The notes: a model not told the origin generated them from the sequence alone. DNA of 61,329 nucleotides from an uncultured Paracoccaceae bacterium (GCA_937983405.1 CALJZN010000040.1:1-61329), one strand, 5' to 3'. Counted from the stretch's first letter, positions 18,405-27,224 are shown. Numbers and translations: made by a program.

Positions 18405-20174
18405 CTAGCGCGTGGCCGGGCGGGGCAGGAGGGTGTCGCGCCGCAGGTCGGCCAGCGTCGCGCGGGTTGTGCCCGGGTCGAGGCGCTCCATCGCGTCGAA
18501 CTGGGTCAGGAACACCTCGCCCGTCAGATCCTTCAGGAAGTGGCTGCGCTCGAGGCGGTCCATCACCGGGCCCTTGACCTCGGAGAGGTGCAGCGTCACG
18601 CCGGCGTCGCGCAGCCGGGCGTTGATCGCCTCGAGACTTTCCAGCGCCGAGGCATCGACCTCGTTCACCGCCGAGAACATCAGCACGATGTGCCGGACCG
18701 AGGGATCGCGCGCCACGGCGTCGTAGAGCAGGTCCTCGAGAAAGCGCGCATTGGGGAAATACAGGCTTTCGTCCACCCGGATCGAGAGCACGCCGGGCAC
18801 GGTGACGACGGCATGGCGCTTGACGTTGCGGAAATGCTCGGTGCCGGGCACCTGGCCCACGACGGCGACATGGGGGCGCGAGGTGCGCCACAGATGCAGC
18901 GCAAGCGACAGCACCACGCCCGCCACGATCCCGGGCTCGACCCCCACGCCGAGGGTGACGACGATCGTCGCCGCCATCGCCGCGAAATCGGCGCGCGAAT
19001 AGCTCCAGGTCCGCCGCAGCGCGCCGAGATCGACCAGGCCGAGCACGGCGACCACGATGGTGGCGGCAAGCGTCGCCTTGGGCAGGAAGTAGAGCAGCGG
19101 CGTCAGATACAGCGTCGCCAGCGCCATGCCCGCCGCGGTGAAGGCGCCGGCGGCGGGCGTGGCGGCGCCGGCGTCGAAGTTGACGACCGAGCGCGCGAAG
19201 CCCCCGGTCACGGGGAACCCGCCCGAGACGGCCGAGCCCAAGTTTGCTGCCCCCAGCGCCACGAGCTCCTGGTCGGGGTCGATCCGCTGGCGCCGCTTGG
19301 CGGCGAGCGTCTGGGCGACCGAGATCGTCTCGACATAGCCCACGACCGAGATCAGCAGGGCGGGAACCGCGAGTCTGGCCCAGAGGTCGAGGTCGAGGGG
19401 CGGCAGGGTCGGCGCCGGCAGGCCGCGCGGCACCTCGCCCACCAGCGCGACCCCGAGCACGGCCAGGTCGAGCCCCCAGGCCGCCAGCGTTGTGGCCGCG
19501 ACCGCGACAACCGGCGCGGTGCGGGCGATCACGCCCGCGGCCTTCTCGCCCAGGCCCGCCCGGCGCAAAAGCGGCCCGAGCCGGCTGCGCGACCAGACGA
19601 GGAACCCGGTGGCGAAGGCGCCCACGGCCAGGGTGGGCAGGTTGACGTGCCCGAGCGCCGGCAGGATCGAGGCCAGCAGTTCGGGCAGCGTCTGCCCGCC
19701 CGCGCGGACGCCCAGAAGATGCGGCAGCTGGCTGGCCGCGATCAGGATGCCCGCGGCCGAGATGAAGCCCGAGATCACCGGATGCGACAGGAAGTTGGCC
19801 AGAAATCCCAGCCGCAGCACGCCCATCGCCAGCAGCATCAGGCCCGACAGGAAGGCCAGCGCGATCGCCGCGCCGGCGTATTCGGGCGTGCCCACCGCCG
19901 CCAACTGCCCCACCGCAGCGGCCGTCATCAGCGAGGCCACGGCGACCGGACCGACCGCCAGCGCGCGCGAGGAGCCGAACAGCGCATAAATGACGAGGGG
20001 CGCGATCGAGGCGTACAACCCCACCTCGGCCGGCAGCCCCGCCAGCAGGGCATAGGCCAGCGACTGCGGGATCAGCATGATCGTGACGATCACCGCGGCG
20101 ACGAGGTCGTTGACCAGGGTCTCGCGGTCATAGCGGCGACCCCAGTCGAGAATCGGAAGATAGCGGCGCAGCAT
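18405..20174 (-). CDS. SulP family inorganic anion transporter with STAS domain
   Basis: 589 residues. The N-terminal ~400 hold the multi-spanning SulP core, including VAAVIVTIMLIPQSLAYALL, GLYASIAPLVIYALFGSSR and the SLC26-like AALGAANLGSAVSGGFP-type segment (LGAANLGSAVSGGFPVTGGF). The last ~130 form a cytoplasmic STAS domain (VLSIRVDESLYFPNARF, VNEVDASALESLEAIN, LSEVKGPVMDRL). Such carriers move sulfate, bicarbonate or dicarboxylates, often with H+ or Na+. Substrate is unassigned; a gamma-carbonic-anhydrase-like gene elsewhere in the window is not linked. A near-perfect AGGAGGT site precedes ATG 20174. Confidence 0.95.
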   Translation of the reverse strand: MLRRYLPILDWGRRYDRETLVNDLVAAVIVTIMLIPQSLAYALLAGLPAEVGLYASIAPLVIYALFGSSRALAVGPVAVASLMTAAAVGQLAAVGTPEYAGAAIALAFLSGLMLLAMGVLRLGFLANFLSHPVISGFISAAGILIAASQLPHLLGVRAGGQTLPELLASILPALGHVNLPTLAVGAFATGFLVWSRSRLGPLLRRAGLGEKAAGVIARTAPVVAVAATTLAAWGLDLAVLGVALVGEVPRGLPAPTLPPLDLDLWARLAVPALLISVVGYVETISVAQTLAAKRRQRIDPDQELVALGAANLGSAVSGGFPVTGGFARSVVNFDAGAATPAAGAFTAAGMALATLYLTPLLYFLPKATLAATIVVAVLGLVDLGALRRTWSYSRADFAAMAATIVVTLGVGVEPGIVAGVVLSLALHLWRTSRPHVAVVGQVPGTEHFRNVKRHAVVTVPGVLSIRVDESLYFPNARFLEDLLYDAVARDPSVRHIVLMFSAVNEVDASALESLEAINARLRDAGVTLHLSEVKGPVMDRLERSHFLKDLTGEVFLTQFDAMERLDPGTTRATLADLRRDTLLPRPATR

Positions 20175-20312
20175 CGGCAGACCTCCTGCAGGCCGGACGG
20201 CGGCCGCAGCCGCCCCCGGCTCGATCAGCCACCGCGCAGGGGTGCCGGACAGCCCGTGTTCCCACGCCACCCCCGACTTGCCCGCGCAACGGCGGCTTTC
20301 CGTGATGGCGGC

Positions 20313-20340
20313 GATATACGCCAAGGATCACAGATTGCAA
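20313..20340 (-). promoter_or_regulatory. Candidate promoter of the SulP transporter gene
   Basis: On the minus strand TTGCAA (20335-20340) and TATATC (20313-20318) are 16 bp apart, giving a ~130-nt leader before the ATG. It is one of the few A/T-rich patches nearby. Confidence 0.45.
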
Positions 20341-20400
20341 GTCTTGAATATGTAATCCGGGGGAGTGCGGCGCCTCTCCGCGGCCGACGCGGACTGCGCC

Positions 20401-20934
20401 TCAGGCCGCCTTCCACTTGATCGAGCAGCCCATCGACGGCACCTGCTCGCGCGGGCCTTCGCCGGTTTCGGCGATTTGGCGCATCGCCTCGAACAGCTCG
20501 CGGCGACCGTCGGGTGCCGTCAGGCGGCCGCGGTATTGCAGGGCGCCGTCCGCGTTGAGCCCGAAAAAGTCGGGGGTGCAGGCCGCGCCCCAGGCGCGCG
20601 CCACGGTCTGGTCGGCATCGTGCAGGTAGGGAAACGGGAAGCCGCGGGTCTCGGCCATGGCGCGCATGGGCTCGAACCCGTCGTCGGGATAGGCCGTGGC
20701 GTCGTTGGAACAGATCGCGGCGACGCCGATGCCGAGCGCCGCGAGCGCGCGCGCCTCGTCGATGATTCCGTCAAGCGCGCGAAGCACATAGGGGCAATGG
20801 TTGCAGATGAACATCACCAGCGTGCCGCGCGGGCCGGCGATGTCGGCCAGCCGGTAGCGGCGGCCGTCGGTGGCCGGCAGGTCAAAATCGGGGGCCTTCC
20901 AGCCGAAGTCGCAGACGGGGGCATGGGTTGCCAT
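20401..20934 (-). CDS. Thioredoxin-fold peroxiredoxin-like protein
   Basis: 177 residues resembling the PRX_like1/AhpC-TSA group. GWKAPDFDLPATDGRRYRLADI is the usual first strand-helix; the motif MFICNHCPYVL carries a CxxC pair. Later come ICSNDATAYPDDGF, YLHDADQTVARAWGAACTP and DFFGLNADG. Likely a cytosolic thiol oxidoreductase; target unknown. A TATTAT patch about 110 bp upstream may be a -10 element, and AAAGGAT precedes the ATG. It lies downstream of phoB in the same orientation. Confidence 0.9.
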   Translation of the reverse strand: MATHAPVCDFGWKAPDFDLPATDGRRYRLADIAGPRGTLVMFICNHCPYVLRALDGIIDEARALAALGIGVAAICSNDATAYPDDGFEPMRAMAETRGFPFPYLHDADQTVARAWGAACTPDFFGLNADGALQYRGRLTAPDGRRELFEAMRQIAETGEGPREQVPSMGCSIKWKAA

Positions 20935-21102
20935 GGGTTGATCCTTTTAAGCGTTGCGGCGCCGGAACCGGCGGGGAACCTTCGGCGCGACCCTTGCAGC
21001 TTATGCCCGGAATGCGCTGCCCGGGCAATCCGATCCGCGCCTCCATGGTCCGGCGAGGTTACATAATACTTCTTATCGGAACGAAAGCGCCGGCGCGGGC
21101 GC

Positions 21103-21795
21103 TCAACCCAGCGCATACCCCGCCCCGCGCACGGTGCGGATCGGGTCGTCTCCGCCGTAGGCGCTCAGCGCCTTGCGCAGCCGGCCGACATGGACGTCCA
21201 CCGTGCGGGTGTCGACATAGACCTCGCGCCCCCAGACGCGGTCGAGCAGCTGGTCGCGGCTCCAGACCCGGCCCGGCTTTTCCATCAGCGTGGACAGCAG
21301 GCGGAACTCGGTCGGCCCGAGCTTGAGCAGATGCGCGCCGCGGTGCACCTTGTAGGTTTCGGCATCGAGGCGGATATCCTCGAACTGCAGCGTCTGGCCG
21401 GTGGCGGTGGGCCGGCTGCGGCGCAGGTTCGCGCGCAGGCGGGCCATAAGCTCGCTGACCGAATAGGGCTTCACCACATAGTCGTCGGCGCCGGTCTCGA
21501 GCCCGCGAACGCGGTCTTCCTCTTCGGTGCGGGCCGAGATCATGATCACCGGGATGCCGCGCGTCCCGGGGCGCGACTTGAGCTGGCGGCACACCTCGAT
21601 GCCCGACAGACGCGGCAGCATCCAGTCGAGCAGGATGATGTCGGGGTTCTGCTCGGAGACGATCAGCAGCGCCTCCTCGCCGTCGCCGGCACTGACGGTC
21701 GAGTAGCCCTCGGCCTCAAGGTTGTAGGTCAGGATGGCGCGCTGTGCAGGTTCGTCGTCGACGACCAGCACCAGCGGCGAGATTTTGTCCGCCAT
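21103..21795 (-). CDS. phoB: Phosphate regulon response regulator PhoB
   Basis: 230 residues, OmpR/PhoB class. The receiver domain has the acidic pair VVDDE (Asp13-14), phospho-acceptor Asp57 in DIILLDWMLP and the Lys of DDYVVKPYS. The C-terminal winged helix shows LKLGPTEFRLLSTLMEKPGR, LLDRVWG and TVDVHVGRLRKAL with GAGYAL at the end. Phosphorylated PhoB activates genes for phosphate scavenging. I chose ATG 21795 (AAAGGAAG site). The Pho boxes just upstream suggest autoregulation. It follows phoR directly; the pstSCAB-phoU block often found with these genes is absent. Confidence 0.95.
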   Translation of the reverse strand: MADKISPLVLVVDDEPAQRAILTYNLEAEGYSTVSAGDGEEALLIVSEQNPDIILLDWMLPRLSGIEVCRQLKSRPGTRGIPVIMISARTEEEDRVRGLETGADDYVVKPYSVSELMARLRANLRRSRPTATGQTLQFEDIRLDAETYKVHRGAHLLKLGPTEFRLLSTLMEKPGRVWSRDQLLDRVWGREVYVDTRTVDVHVGRLRKALSAYGGDDPIRTVRGAGYALG

Positions 21796-21907
21796 GGTCA
21801 GCTTCCTTTGCATCGCTTCAGGGGCCCTGCCGCCCCTTGTCGGCGCCCGAAGGGTCGGCACGCACTGCCCTTCGCAACAGGGTCTATGCCGTTTCCGACA
21901 AATATTC

Positions 21908-21936
21908 ATGACATTTGCGTAACAAAATCATAACAC
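21908..21936 (-). promoter_or_regulatory. Three tandem Pho-box half-sites upstream of phoB
   Basis: Reading the minus strand, GTGTTAT (21930-21936), TTGTTAC (21919-21925) and ATGTCAT (21908-21914) are each separated by 4-nt spacers (GATT, GCAA). This is the 11-bp repeat of the Pho box consensus CTGTCAT-N4-CTGTCAT. The half-sites share TGTnA. The array lies in the 157-bp gap between phoR and phoB, ending 113 bp before the phoB ATG. Confidence 0.6.
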
Positions 21937-21952
21937 AAAGCGCCGCGCCGGC

Positions 21953-23044
21953 TCAGGTCAACGGCAGATGCACGCTGAAGGTGCTGCCCTCGCCGCGGAC
22001 GCTGCGGATCGTCAGGCGGCCGCGGTGGCGCGCCAGGATATGCTTGACGATCGCCAGACCAAGCCCGGTGCCCCCCATCTCGCGCGAGCGGTGGCTGTCG
22101 ACGCGGTAGAAGCGTTCCGTCAGCCGCGGGATGTGGATGGCATCGATCCCCTCGCCGTGATCGGTGACATCGATCACCGCGACCGGCCCGGCGAAGCCGG
22201 GCTGCCGCGGCTCGACGCGCGCGGCGATCTCGATCGCGCCGCCGGCGTATCCGTACTTGATCGCGTTCTCCACGAGGTTGTGAAACACCTGGATCAACTG
22301 GTCGCGATCGCCCGGCACCACCGGCGCCGGGTCGGGCACGTCGAGCGTCAGGGTCAGGCGGCGATCCTCGAGCCGCGGGCGCAGGGCCGTGACGGTGGTG
22401 CGCAGCACATCGCTCAGGTTCACCGGGTCGCGCGGCCGGACCCGCTGGTTCGCCTCGACCTTGGACAGCGACAGGAGGTCGCCCACCAGCCGGTTCATGC
22501 GCTGCGCCTCGCCGGCCATGATGGCAAGAAACTTCTCGCGCGCCGCGGGGTCGTTCCGCGCGGGTCCCTTCAGCGTCTCGATGAAGCCCGTGAGCACCGT
22601 CAGGGGCGAGCGCAGCTCGTGGCTCATGTTGGCGATGAAGTCGCGGCGGATCTGCTCGGCCTCCTCGATATGGCCGACATCGGCAAGGCTGACCACGGTC
22701 AGCCCGGCCCCGGCCGAGGCCGGATCGCAGCGGTGCACGGTCAGGCGGCAGACGGTCTCGAACGAGCGGTTGTTCAGGGCAAGCCGGGTCTGAACCTCCT
22801 CTCCCGTCGCCGCGGCCCGGTCGAGGGCCGCCAGCGCCTCGGGCTGCCGCAGCACCCCGTGCAGCGGCTGGCCGGCAAGGTTCGGTCCGAACATGTCGCC
22901 CGCGGCACGGTTGGCGGCGAGGATACGGTCGTCGGGTCCGGCGACGAGCACCGGTTCGGGCAACCCCGACAGGATTGCGGCAAGCATCTCCTGACGCTCG
23001 GCCGACAGCCAGGAACCTGCCCCCGCCTCGCGCGTTCCAAGCAT
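21953..23044 (-). CDS. phoR: Sensor histidine kinase PhoR
   Basis: 363 residues. A PAS domain (~20-120; EPVLVAGPDDRILAANRAAG) is followed by the dimerisation helix with His142 in NMSHELRSPLTVL and an HATPase_c domain with N box HNLVENAIKYGY, G1 DHGEGI and G2 GGTGLGLAIVKHIL. The position next to phoB and the FIETLKGPA/AREKFLAIM text match PhoR rather than other kinases. No transmembrane helix is present in this frame, whereas enterobacterial PhoR has a membrane anchor; either it is cytosolic or the anchor lies in a partner. The start is the first ATG; no extension is possible with a good site. Confidence 0.92.
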   Translation of the reverse strand: MLGTREAGAGSWLSAERQEMLAAILSGLPEPVLVAGPDDRILAANRAAGDMFGPNLAGQPLHGVLRQPEALAALDRAAATGEEVQTRLALNNRSFETVCRLTVHRCDPASAGAGLTVVSLADVGHIEEAEQIRRDFIANMSHELRSPLTVLTGFIETLKGPARNDPAAREKFLAIMAGEAQRMNRLVGDLLSLSKVEANQRVRPRDPVNLSDVLRTTVTALRPRLEDRRLTLTLDVPDPAPVVPGDRDQLIQVFHNLVENAIKYGYAGGAIEIAARVEPRQPGFAGPVAVIDVTDHGEGIDAIHIPRLTERFYRVDSHRSREMGGTGLGLAIVKHILARHRGRLTIRSVRGEGSTFSVHLPLT

Positions 23045-23271
23045 CGTTGCGCTACCTTCTTGCTGGCGTCGTGCAACATACCCGCCGCCATCGCGCCGTG
23101 AAGCTTTGCCGATGCGACGTGTCGATTTGATGACAGGCGGTCAGTCAGCCCGCCGCGGAACGCGCCGAACTCGAAATCCTGTTCCGACCGGCCACACTTT
23201 ATGGTAGAACACAGTTGCGGCGTTCACCCTGCCGATGCGTCTGCCTGCCGCGGGGAAAGTCGGAGGCCCGA

Positions 23272-23703
23272 ATGGAGCGGGGCAATCCCGGCCCTGCGGT
23301 GCCGCTTGTGTTGGCCTTGGTCGGGGCGCGCCGCTCGCTTGCGGTTGTCTCGGCCCGGCGCCCGGCGCGGCGGCCCGAGGAGGGCCCGGCCCGGGAGGAG
23401 AGCGGCGCGGCGACGGCAGCGCAAGGTCCGCTTCGGGTGTCGCTGGCGGCCCTCGATGCCCCGCTGCTGGCCCGGCTGCTGCCCGAGCGGGTCGTCACTC
23501 CGCTGGTCGGCGACGGGTTCGACGCGCTCGACGTGGCCGAACGGCTTTCGGCGCTGGGGTTTCGCGGTCGGCTCGAGGTTCTGTGCCCGGCGCTGCCCGA
23601 CCGCCGCCTGATCCGCGCCGAGATCGCCGCCGCCTGCCCGGGGGTCGAGCTGCGTTTCGTCACCCGCGTCGCCGGCGGCCCGCCGGCCGATCCTGCCGGT
23701 TAG
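23272..23703 (+). CDS. Conserved-looking hypothetical protein
   Basis: 143 residues not assigned to a family. After a basic, disordered first ~50 residues, residues ~50-130 alternate hydrophobic strands and helices (VVTPLVGDGFDALDVAERL, then GRLEVLCPALPDRRLIRAEIA, then GVELRFVTRV). The pattern is reminiscent of a receiver-like alpha/beta fold but lacks the acidic phosphorylation pocket. GGAGG stands 5 nt before ATG 23272. A TATGGT -10-like element at 23200-23205 may drive it. It is divergent from phoR. GC3 is high and typical of real genes here. Confidence 0.7.
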   Translation: MERGNPGPAVPLVLALVGARRSLAVVSARRPARRPEEGPAREESGAATAAQGPLRVSLAALDAPLLARLLPERVVTPLVGDGFDALDVAERLSALGFRGRLEVLCPALPDRRLIRAEIAAACPGVELRFVTRVAGGPPADPAG

Positions 23704-23747
23704 GGCACCCCCTGCCCCGCGCCGGTCAGGGCGCCCCCTGCCCCGCG
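23702..23747. repeat. 20-bp direct duplication at convergent gene ends
   Basis: AGGGCRCCCCCTGCCCCGCG occurs at 23702-23721 and 23728-23747 with a single difference, 26 bp apart. The second copy encodes the last residues (GQGAP) of the trans-sulfuration enzyme; the first is the non-coding gap and the end of the hypothetical gene. Confidence 0.8.
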
Positions 23748-24931
23748 GCGGCGGCGACCGCTGCGGCGAAGTCGGCCTTCAGCAGGTCGATGTCCTCGAT
23801 CCCCACCGAGACGCGGAAGAACCCCTCCGAGATGCCAAGGCCCGCGCGCCCCTCGGCGGAAAGCCCGCGGTGCGAGGACGAGGCGGGGTGCGACAGCGTC
23901 GTGGCAACATCGCCCAGCGTGGGGGCAAAGGCGATCTGCGGCGCGCCCCGCACCAGCCGGTTGGCGGCGGCGCGGCCGCCTGCGACCTCGAAGCTCAGCA
24001 TCGTGCCGAAGCGGGCGCCCAGCAGGGCGCGGGCGCGGGCATGGTCGGGGTGGTCGGCCCGGCCGGGGTAGAGCACGCGCCGCACGCCGGGCAGGCCGGC
24101 AAGATGGTCGGCCAGCGCGGCGGCGTTGGCCTCGGCCCGCTCGTGGCGCAGCGCGAACGACTGCATCCCCCGCTCGGCCAGCCAGCAGTCGAAGGGCGAG
24201 GGCGTCAGCCCCCAGGTCGCCGCCGCGGCGGCAAGCGGCGCGCGCAGGGCGGGATCGGCGGCGGCGATGTAGCCCAGCGTGGCGTCGGAATGCCCCGCGA
24301 GCAGCTTGGTCACCGAATGGATGACAAGATCGGCGCCATGCGCCAGCGGGCGAAAGCCGCGCGGCGTGGTGAAGGTGTTGTCGATGGCCAGAAGGACGCC
24401 GCGGTCGCGCGCCAGCCGGGCGATGCCCGCCATGTCCGCCACCCGCAGCGTGGGGTTCGAGACGACCTCGATCAGGATCATCCGCGTCGCGGGGCGCAGC
24501 GCCGCGGCCATCGCCTCGGCCGACGTCGGGTCGGCGAACGAGGTGGCGATGCCCAGGCGCGGCAGATCCTCGCGCAACAGCCGCAGCGACCGGCCGTAGA
24601 GCTGGTCGCCCCCCAGCACATGGTCCCCCGCCTTCAGCAGGCCCAGCAGCGCCACCCCGACCGCGGCCATCCCCGAGCCGGTGACGATCCCGCCCGAAGC
24701 CCCCTCGAGCGAATCGATCATCGCCGCCAGCACGTCGGCGTTGGGATGCCCCTCGCGCGCATAGGCGTAGCCCGCCGCCCGGCCCTCGTACTGCGCATCC
24801 AGCGCATCGGGGCTTTCGGCGACATAGACGACCGAGGGTTGCAGCGGGCTGACCAGCGGACGGCTGGCGCTGGCGGGCCAGGGGGTGCGGCGCGGGGCAG
24901 GCCCGGGCGGGGCATTGCGGCGGGCGGGCAT
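23726..24931 (-). CDS. Trans-sulfuration PLP enzyme (Cys/Met metabolism family)
   Basis: 401 residues of the cystathionine gamma-synthase/O-acetylhomoserine sulfhydrylase family. YAYAREGHPNADVLAAMIDSLEG corresponds to the Y.R..NPT region (seen as AYAREGHPNADVL). The cofactor segment is IVTGSGMAAVGVALLGLL, followed by the AIDNTFTTP strand and the PLP Lys in HSVTKLLAGHSDATLGYI. The C-terminal GISEGFFRVSVGIEDIDLLKADF is diagnostic. The exact reaction (MetB, MetC, MetZ or a lyase) cannot be settled. HPNADVL replaces the usual NPT and is worth noting. AAGGAG precedes the ATG. Confidence 0.9.
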   Translation of the reverse strand: MPARRNAPPGPAPRRTPWPASASRPLVSPLQPSVVYVAESPDALDAQYEGRAAGYAYAREGHPNADVLAAMIDSLEGASGGIVTGSGMAAVGVALLGLLKAGDHVLGGDQLYGRSLRLLREDLPRLGIATSFADPTSAEAMAAALRPATRMILIEVVSNPTLRVADMAGIARLARDRGVLLAIDNTFTTPRGFRPLAHGADLVIHSVTKLLAGHSDATLGYIAAADPALRAPLAAAAATWGLTPSPFDCWLAERGMQSFALRHERAEANAAALADHLAGLPGVRRVLYPGRADHPDHARARALLGARFGTMLSFEVAGGRAAANRLVRGAPQIAFAPTLGDVATTLSHPASSSHRGLSAEGRAGLGISEGFFRVSVGIEDIDLLKADFAAAVAAAAGQGAP

Positions 24932-24979
24932 GGCGGCTCCTTCGGGGCGCGGGCGGCGCGGACTGGGCCGGCGGGGGCG

Positions 24980-25501
24980 TCAGAGCGGCGCGAGGCCGGC
25001 GCGGAAGCGCGCCGCGTTCTCGCGGTAGCGCCGGGCCGAGGCGCGCAGGCCCTCGATCTCGGCCTCGCCCAGCATGCGCACGACCCTGCCGGGCGCCCCC
25101 ATCACCAGGGCGCCGTCGGGGATCTCCTTGCGCTCGGTCACCAGCGCGCCGGCGCCGATCAGGCAGTTGCGCCCGATCCGGGCGTGGTTGAGGATGGTCG
25201 CGCCCATCCCGACCAGGCTGCCCTCGCCCACCGTGCAGCCGTGCAGCAGGGCGCGGTGGCCGATAGTGCAGTCGGGGCCCACGGTGCAGGGCGCGCCGGG
25301 GTCGGTGTGGAAGATCGCGTGCTCCTGCAGGTTCGAGCCGCGGCCGATCACGACGGGCTCGTTGTCGCCGCGCAGCACGGCGCCGAACCAGACCGAGACC
25401 TCGTCCTCCAGCACGACGCGGCCCATGACATGGGCGCCCGGCGCGATCCAGGCCGAGGCGGCGATCGCGGGGGCGATGCCGTCGAGGGCGTAGCGGGTCA
25501 T
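24980..25501 (-). CDS. Gamma-carbonic anhydrase family (left-handed beta-helix) protein
   Basis: 173 residues with hexapeptide repeats. The candidate zinc histidines are in [15 protein letters not shown], matching the spacing in the gamma-CA family; [16 protein letters not shown] is also typical. Many bacterial members have no proven carbonic anhydrase activity. The C-terminal helix ([15 protein letters not shown]) packs the trimer. ATG overlaps the gmk stop by four bases, so it is the third cistron of yicC-gmk-gammaCA. Confidence 0.93.
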   Translation of the reverse strand: MTRYALDGIAPAIAASAWIAPGAHVMGRVVLEDEVSVWFGAVLRGDNEPVVIGRGSNLQEHAIFHTDPGAPCTVGPDCTIGHRALLHGCTVGEGSLVGMGATILNHARIGRNCLIGAGALVTERKEIPDGALVMGAPGRVVRMLGEAEIEGLRASARRYRENAARFRAGLAPL

Positions 25502-26271
25502 CGGAACATCTCCTCGAACTCCGCGTTCAGCGCGCGGACATGGGCGACAAGGCCCGGCTGGCGGTCGCGGCGCAGGCGCTCGGCGCTGACGATGGTCACC
25601 AGCGCGGCCGCGGCGGCGTCGAGGTCGCGGTTGACAAGCACATAGTCGTATTCGGCCCAGTGGCTGATCTCGTCGCGCGCCCGCGCCATCCGCCCCGCGA
25701 TCACCTCGGCGCTGTCCTGGCCGCGGGCGGTCAGACGGCGGCCGAGCTCGGCGATCGACGGCGGCAGGACGAAGATGCTGACCACGTCGCGGGCGAGGTC
25801 GGAGTTGCGGATCTGCTGGCCGCCCTGCCAGTCGATGTCGAACAGCGTGTCGCGCCCCTCGGCCATGGCCTCGAGCACCGGGCCTCGGGGCGTGCCGTAG
25901 AGGTTGCCGAACACCTCGGCATGTTCCAGCATCTCCCCGGCCGCGACCATGGCGCTGAAGGCGTCCTTCGAGCGGAAGAAATACTCGCGCCCCTCGGCCT
26001 CGCCCGGGCGCGGCGGGCGGGTGGTGGCCGAGACCGAGAAGCGGATGGAGGGGTCCCAGGCCATCAGCCGGCGCGCGAGGCTCGACTTGCCGGCGCCGGA
26101 GGGCGAGGACAGGATGATGAGCATGCCGCGCCGGGCGGCCGGACCGGAGGGCGAAGGGGCCGGGTGCGAAGGGGCCGGGTGCAAGGGGGCGGCGTCGGCC
26201 GGGGCGGGGCTTGACCGGGGGGGCACCGCCGGGGCGGGTTCGGCCGGGGCGGGTTCGGCCGGGGCGGCCAT
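25498..26271 (-). CDS. gmk: Guanylate kinase with Pro/Ala-rich N-terminal extension
   Basis: Phosphorylates GMP to GDP. The catalytic ~208 residues start at [16 protein letters not shown] (P-loop) and include [31 protein letters not shown] and [11 protein letters not shown] placed the start at ATG 26271, 4 nt beyond the yicC stop with GGAGTAGG upstream. That gives 257 residues, of which the first ~48 are low-complexity Pro/Ala/Glu built by 15-bp DNA repeats. Starting at the internal ATG 26124 would give the normal length of ~208; the coupled site favours the long form but this is not certain. Confidence 0.95.
   Translation of the reverse strand: MAAPAEPAPAEPAPAVPPRSSPAPADAAPLHPAPSHPAPSPSGPAARRGMLIILSSPSGAGKSSLARRLMAWDPSIRFSVSATTRPPRPGEAEGREYFFRSKDAFSAMVAAGEMLEHAEVFGNLYGTPRGPVLEAMAEGRDTLFDIDWQGGQQIRNSDLARDVVSIFVLPPSIAELGRRLTARGQDSAEVIAGRMARARDEISHWAEYDYVLVNRDLDAAAAALVTIVSAERLRRDRQPGLVAHVRALNAEFEEMFR
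26151..26269. repeat. Two families of 15-bp tandem repeats in the gmk 5' end
   Basis: GCGAAGGGGCCGGGT at 26151-26165 and 26166-26180, with a decayed third copy. GGGGCGGGTTCGGCC at 26231-26245 and 26246-26260, with a 9-bp partial copy. All are in frame with gmk and encode the HPAPS- and AEPAP-type repeats. Confidence 0.88.
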
Positions 26272-26275
26272 GGGC

Positions 26276-27166
26276 CTACTCCACGTTCTGGACCTGCTCG
26301 CGCATCTGCTCGATCGCCGCCTTGAGGTCAAGGCCGATCCGGGTCAGCGCGGCCGAGCCCGACTTGGCGCAGAGCGTGTTCGCCTCGCGGTTGAATTCCT
26401 GCATCAGGAAGTCGAGGCGGCGGCCCACCGGGCCCGCCTCGGCCAAGAGGGCGCGGGCGGCGGCGATGTGGGCGGCAAGGCGGTCGAGCTCTTCGGTGAC
26501 ATCGCCCTTGACGGCCAGAAGCGCAAGCTCCTGCGCCAGGCGGGCGGGGTCCACCGCATCAGCGGCGCCGAGGACCCGGGCCAGCGCGGCCTCGAAGGCG
26601 GCGGCGGCCTCGGGCCTGCGCGCCTCGGCGGCGGCGGCGGCCTCGGCCGTGAGCGCCGCGATGCGGTCGATCTGGGCGGCGAGCGTCGCGGCCAGCGCCG
26701 CCCCCTCGGCGGCGCGGGCGGCGTCGAAGGCGTCGAGCAGCGGCGCCACGTCGGCCAGGATCGCGCTGCGCAGCGCCGCGCCGTCCTCCTCGGCGGCGGG
26801 GGCGCCGGCGACGCCGGGCAAGGCCAACACCTCGGCCGCCGAGGCGGGCGACAGGCTGACATCGGCGTCGAGCGCAGCCTGCTCGATGGCGGCCAGCGCG
26901 GCCAGCGCGGCCTCCAGCGCCGGGCGGTTCAGCTGCATCGGCGCGGCCCTGCCCGCGCGGTCGAGGCGCAGCGAGAGGCTCACGCTGCCGCGGTGCAGGC
27001 GCCGCCCGAGCTCGGCGCGCAGCGCGGGCTCGAGCCCGTCGATCCCATCGGGCAGGCGCAGCCGCAGGTCGAGGCCGCGGCCGTTGACCGAGCGCAGATC
27101 CCAGGTCCAGGACGCGCCGCAGCCCTCGCCCCGCCCGGCTGCGAAGCCCGTCATCGACTTAACCAT
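26276..27166 (-). CDS. YicC/YloC-family endoribonuclease
   Basis: 296 residues. [14 protein letters not shown] is the signature start of YicC proteins, followed by [17 protein letters not shown]. The C-terminal DUF1732 segment includes [33 protein letters not shown] and [13 protein letters not shown]. YicC proteins are reported RNA endonucleases acting in small-RNA and mRNA turnover. GGGAAG precedes the ATG. It is the lead gene of yicC-gmk-gammaCA, an arrangement with gmk seen widely. Confidence 0.95.
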   Translation of the reverse strand: MVKSMTGFAAGRGEGCGASWTWDLRSVNGRGLDLRLRLPDGIDGLEPALRAELGRRLHRGSVSLSLRLDRAGRAAPMQLNRPALEAALAALAAIEQAALDADVSLSPASAAEVLALPGVAGAPAAEEDGAALRSAILADVAPLLDAFDAARAAEGAALAATLAAQIDRIAALTAEAAAAAEARRPEAAAAFEAALARVLGAADAVDPARLAQELALLAVKGDVTEELDRLAAHIAAARALLAEAGPVGRRLDFLMQEFNREANTLCAKSGSAALTRIGLDLKAAIEQMREQVQNVE

Positions 27167-27208
27167 GGCGCAACTTCCCTTCCCCGCATCCCGCAGCCCC
27201 GTGCTATG

Positions 27209-27224
27209 TTAACGTGCGGGTAAC
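27209..27224. promoter_or_regulatory. CtrA-like site between yicC and the PAS gene
   Basis: TTAA at 27209-27212, 7 nt, then GTAAC: one base off the TTAA-N7-TTAA pattern bound by the alphaproteobacterial regulator CtrA. A second GTTAAC stands at 27240-27245. In a region this GC-rich such A/T clusters stand out, but the assignment is weak. Confidence 0.3.
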
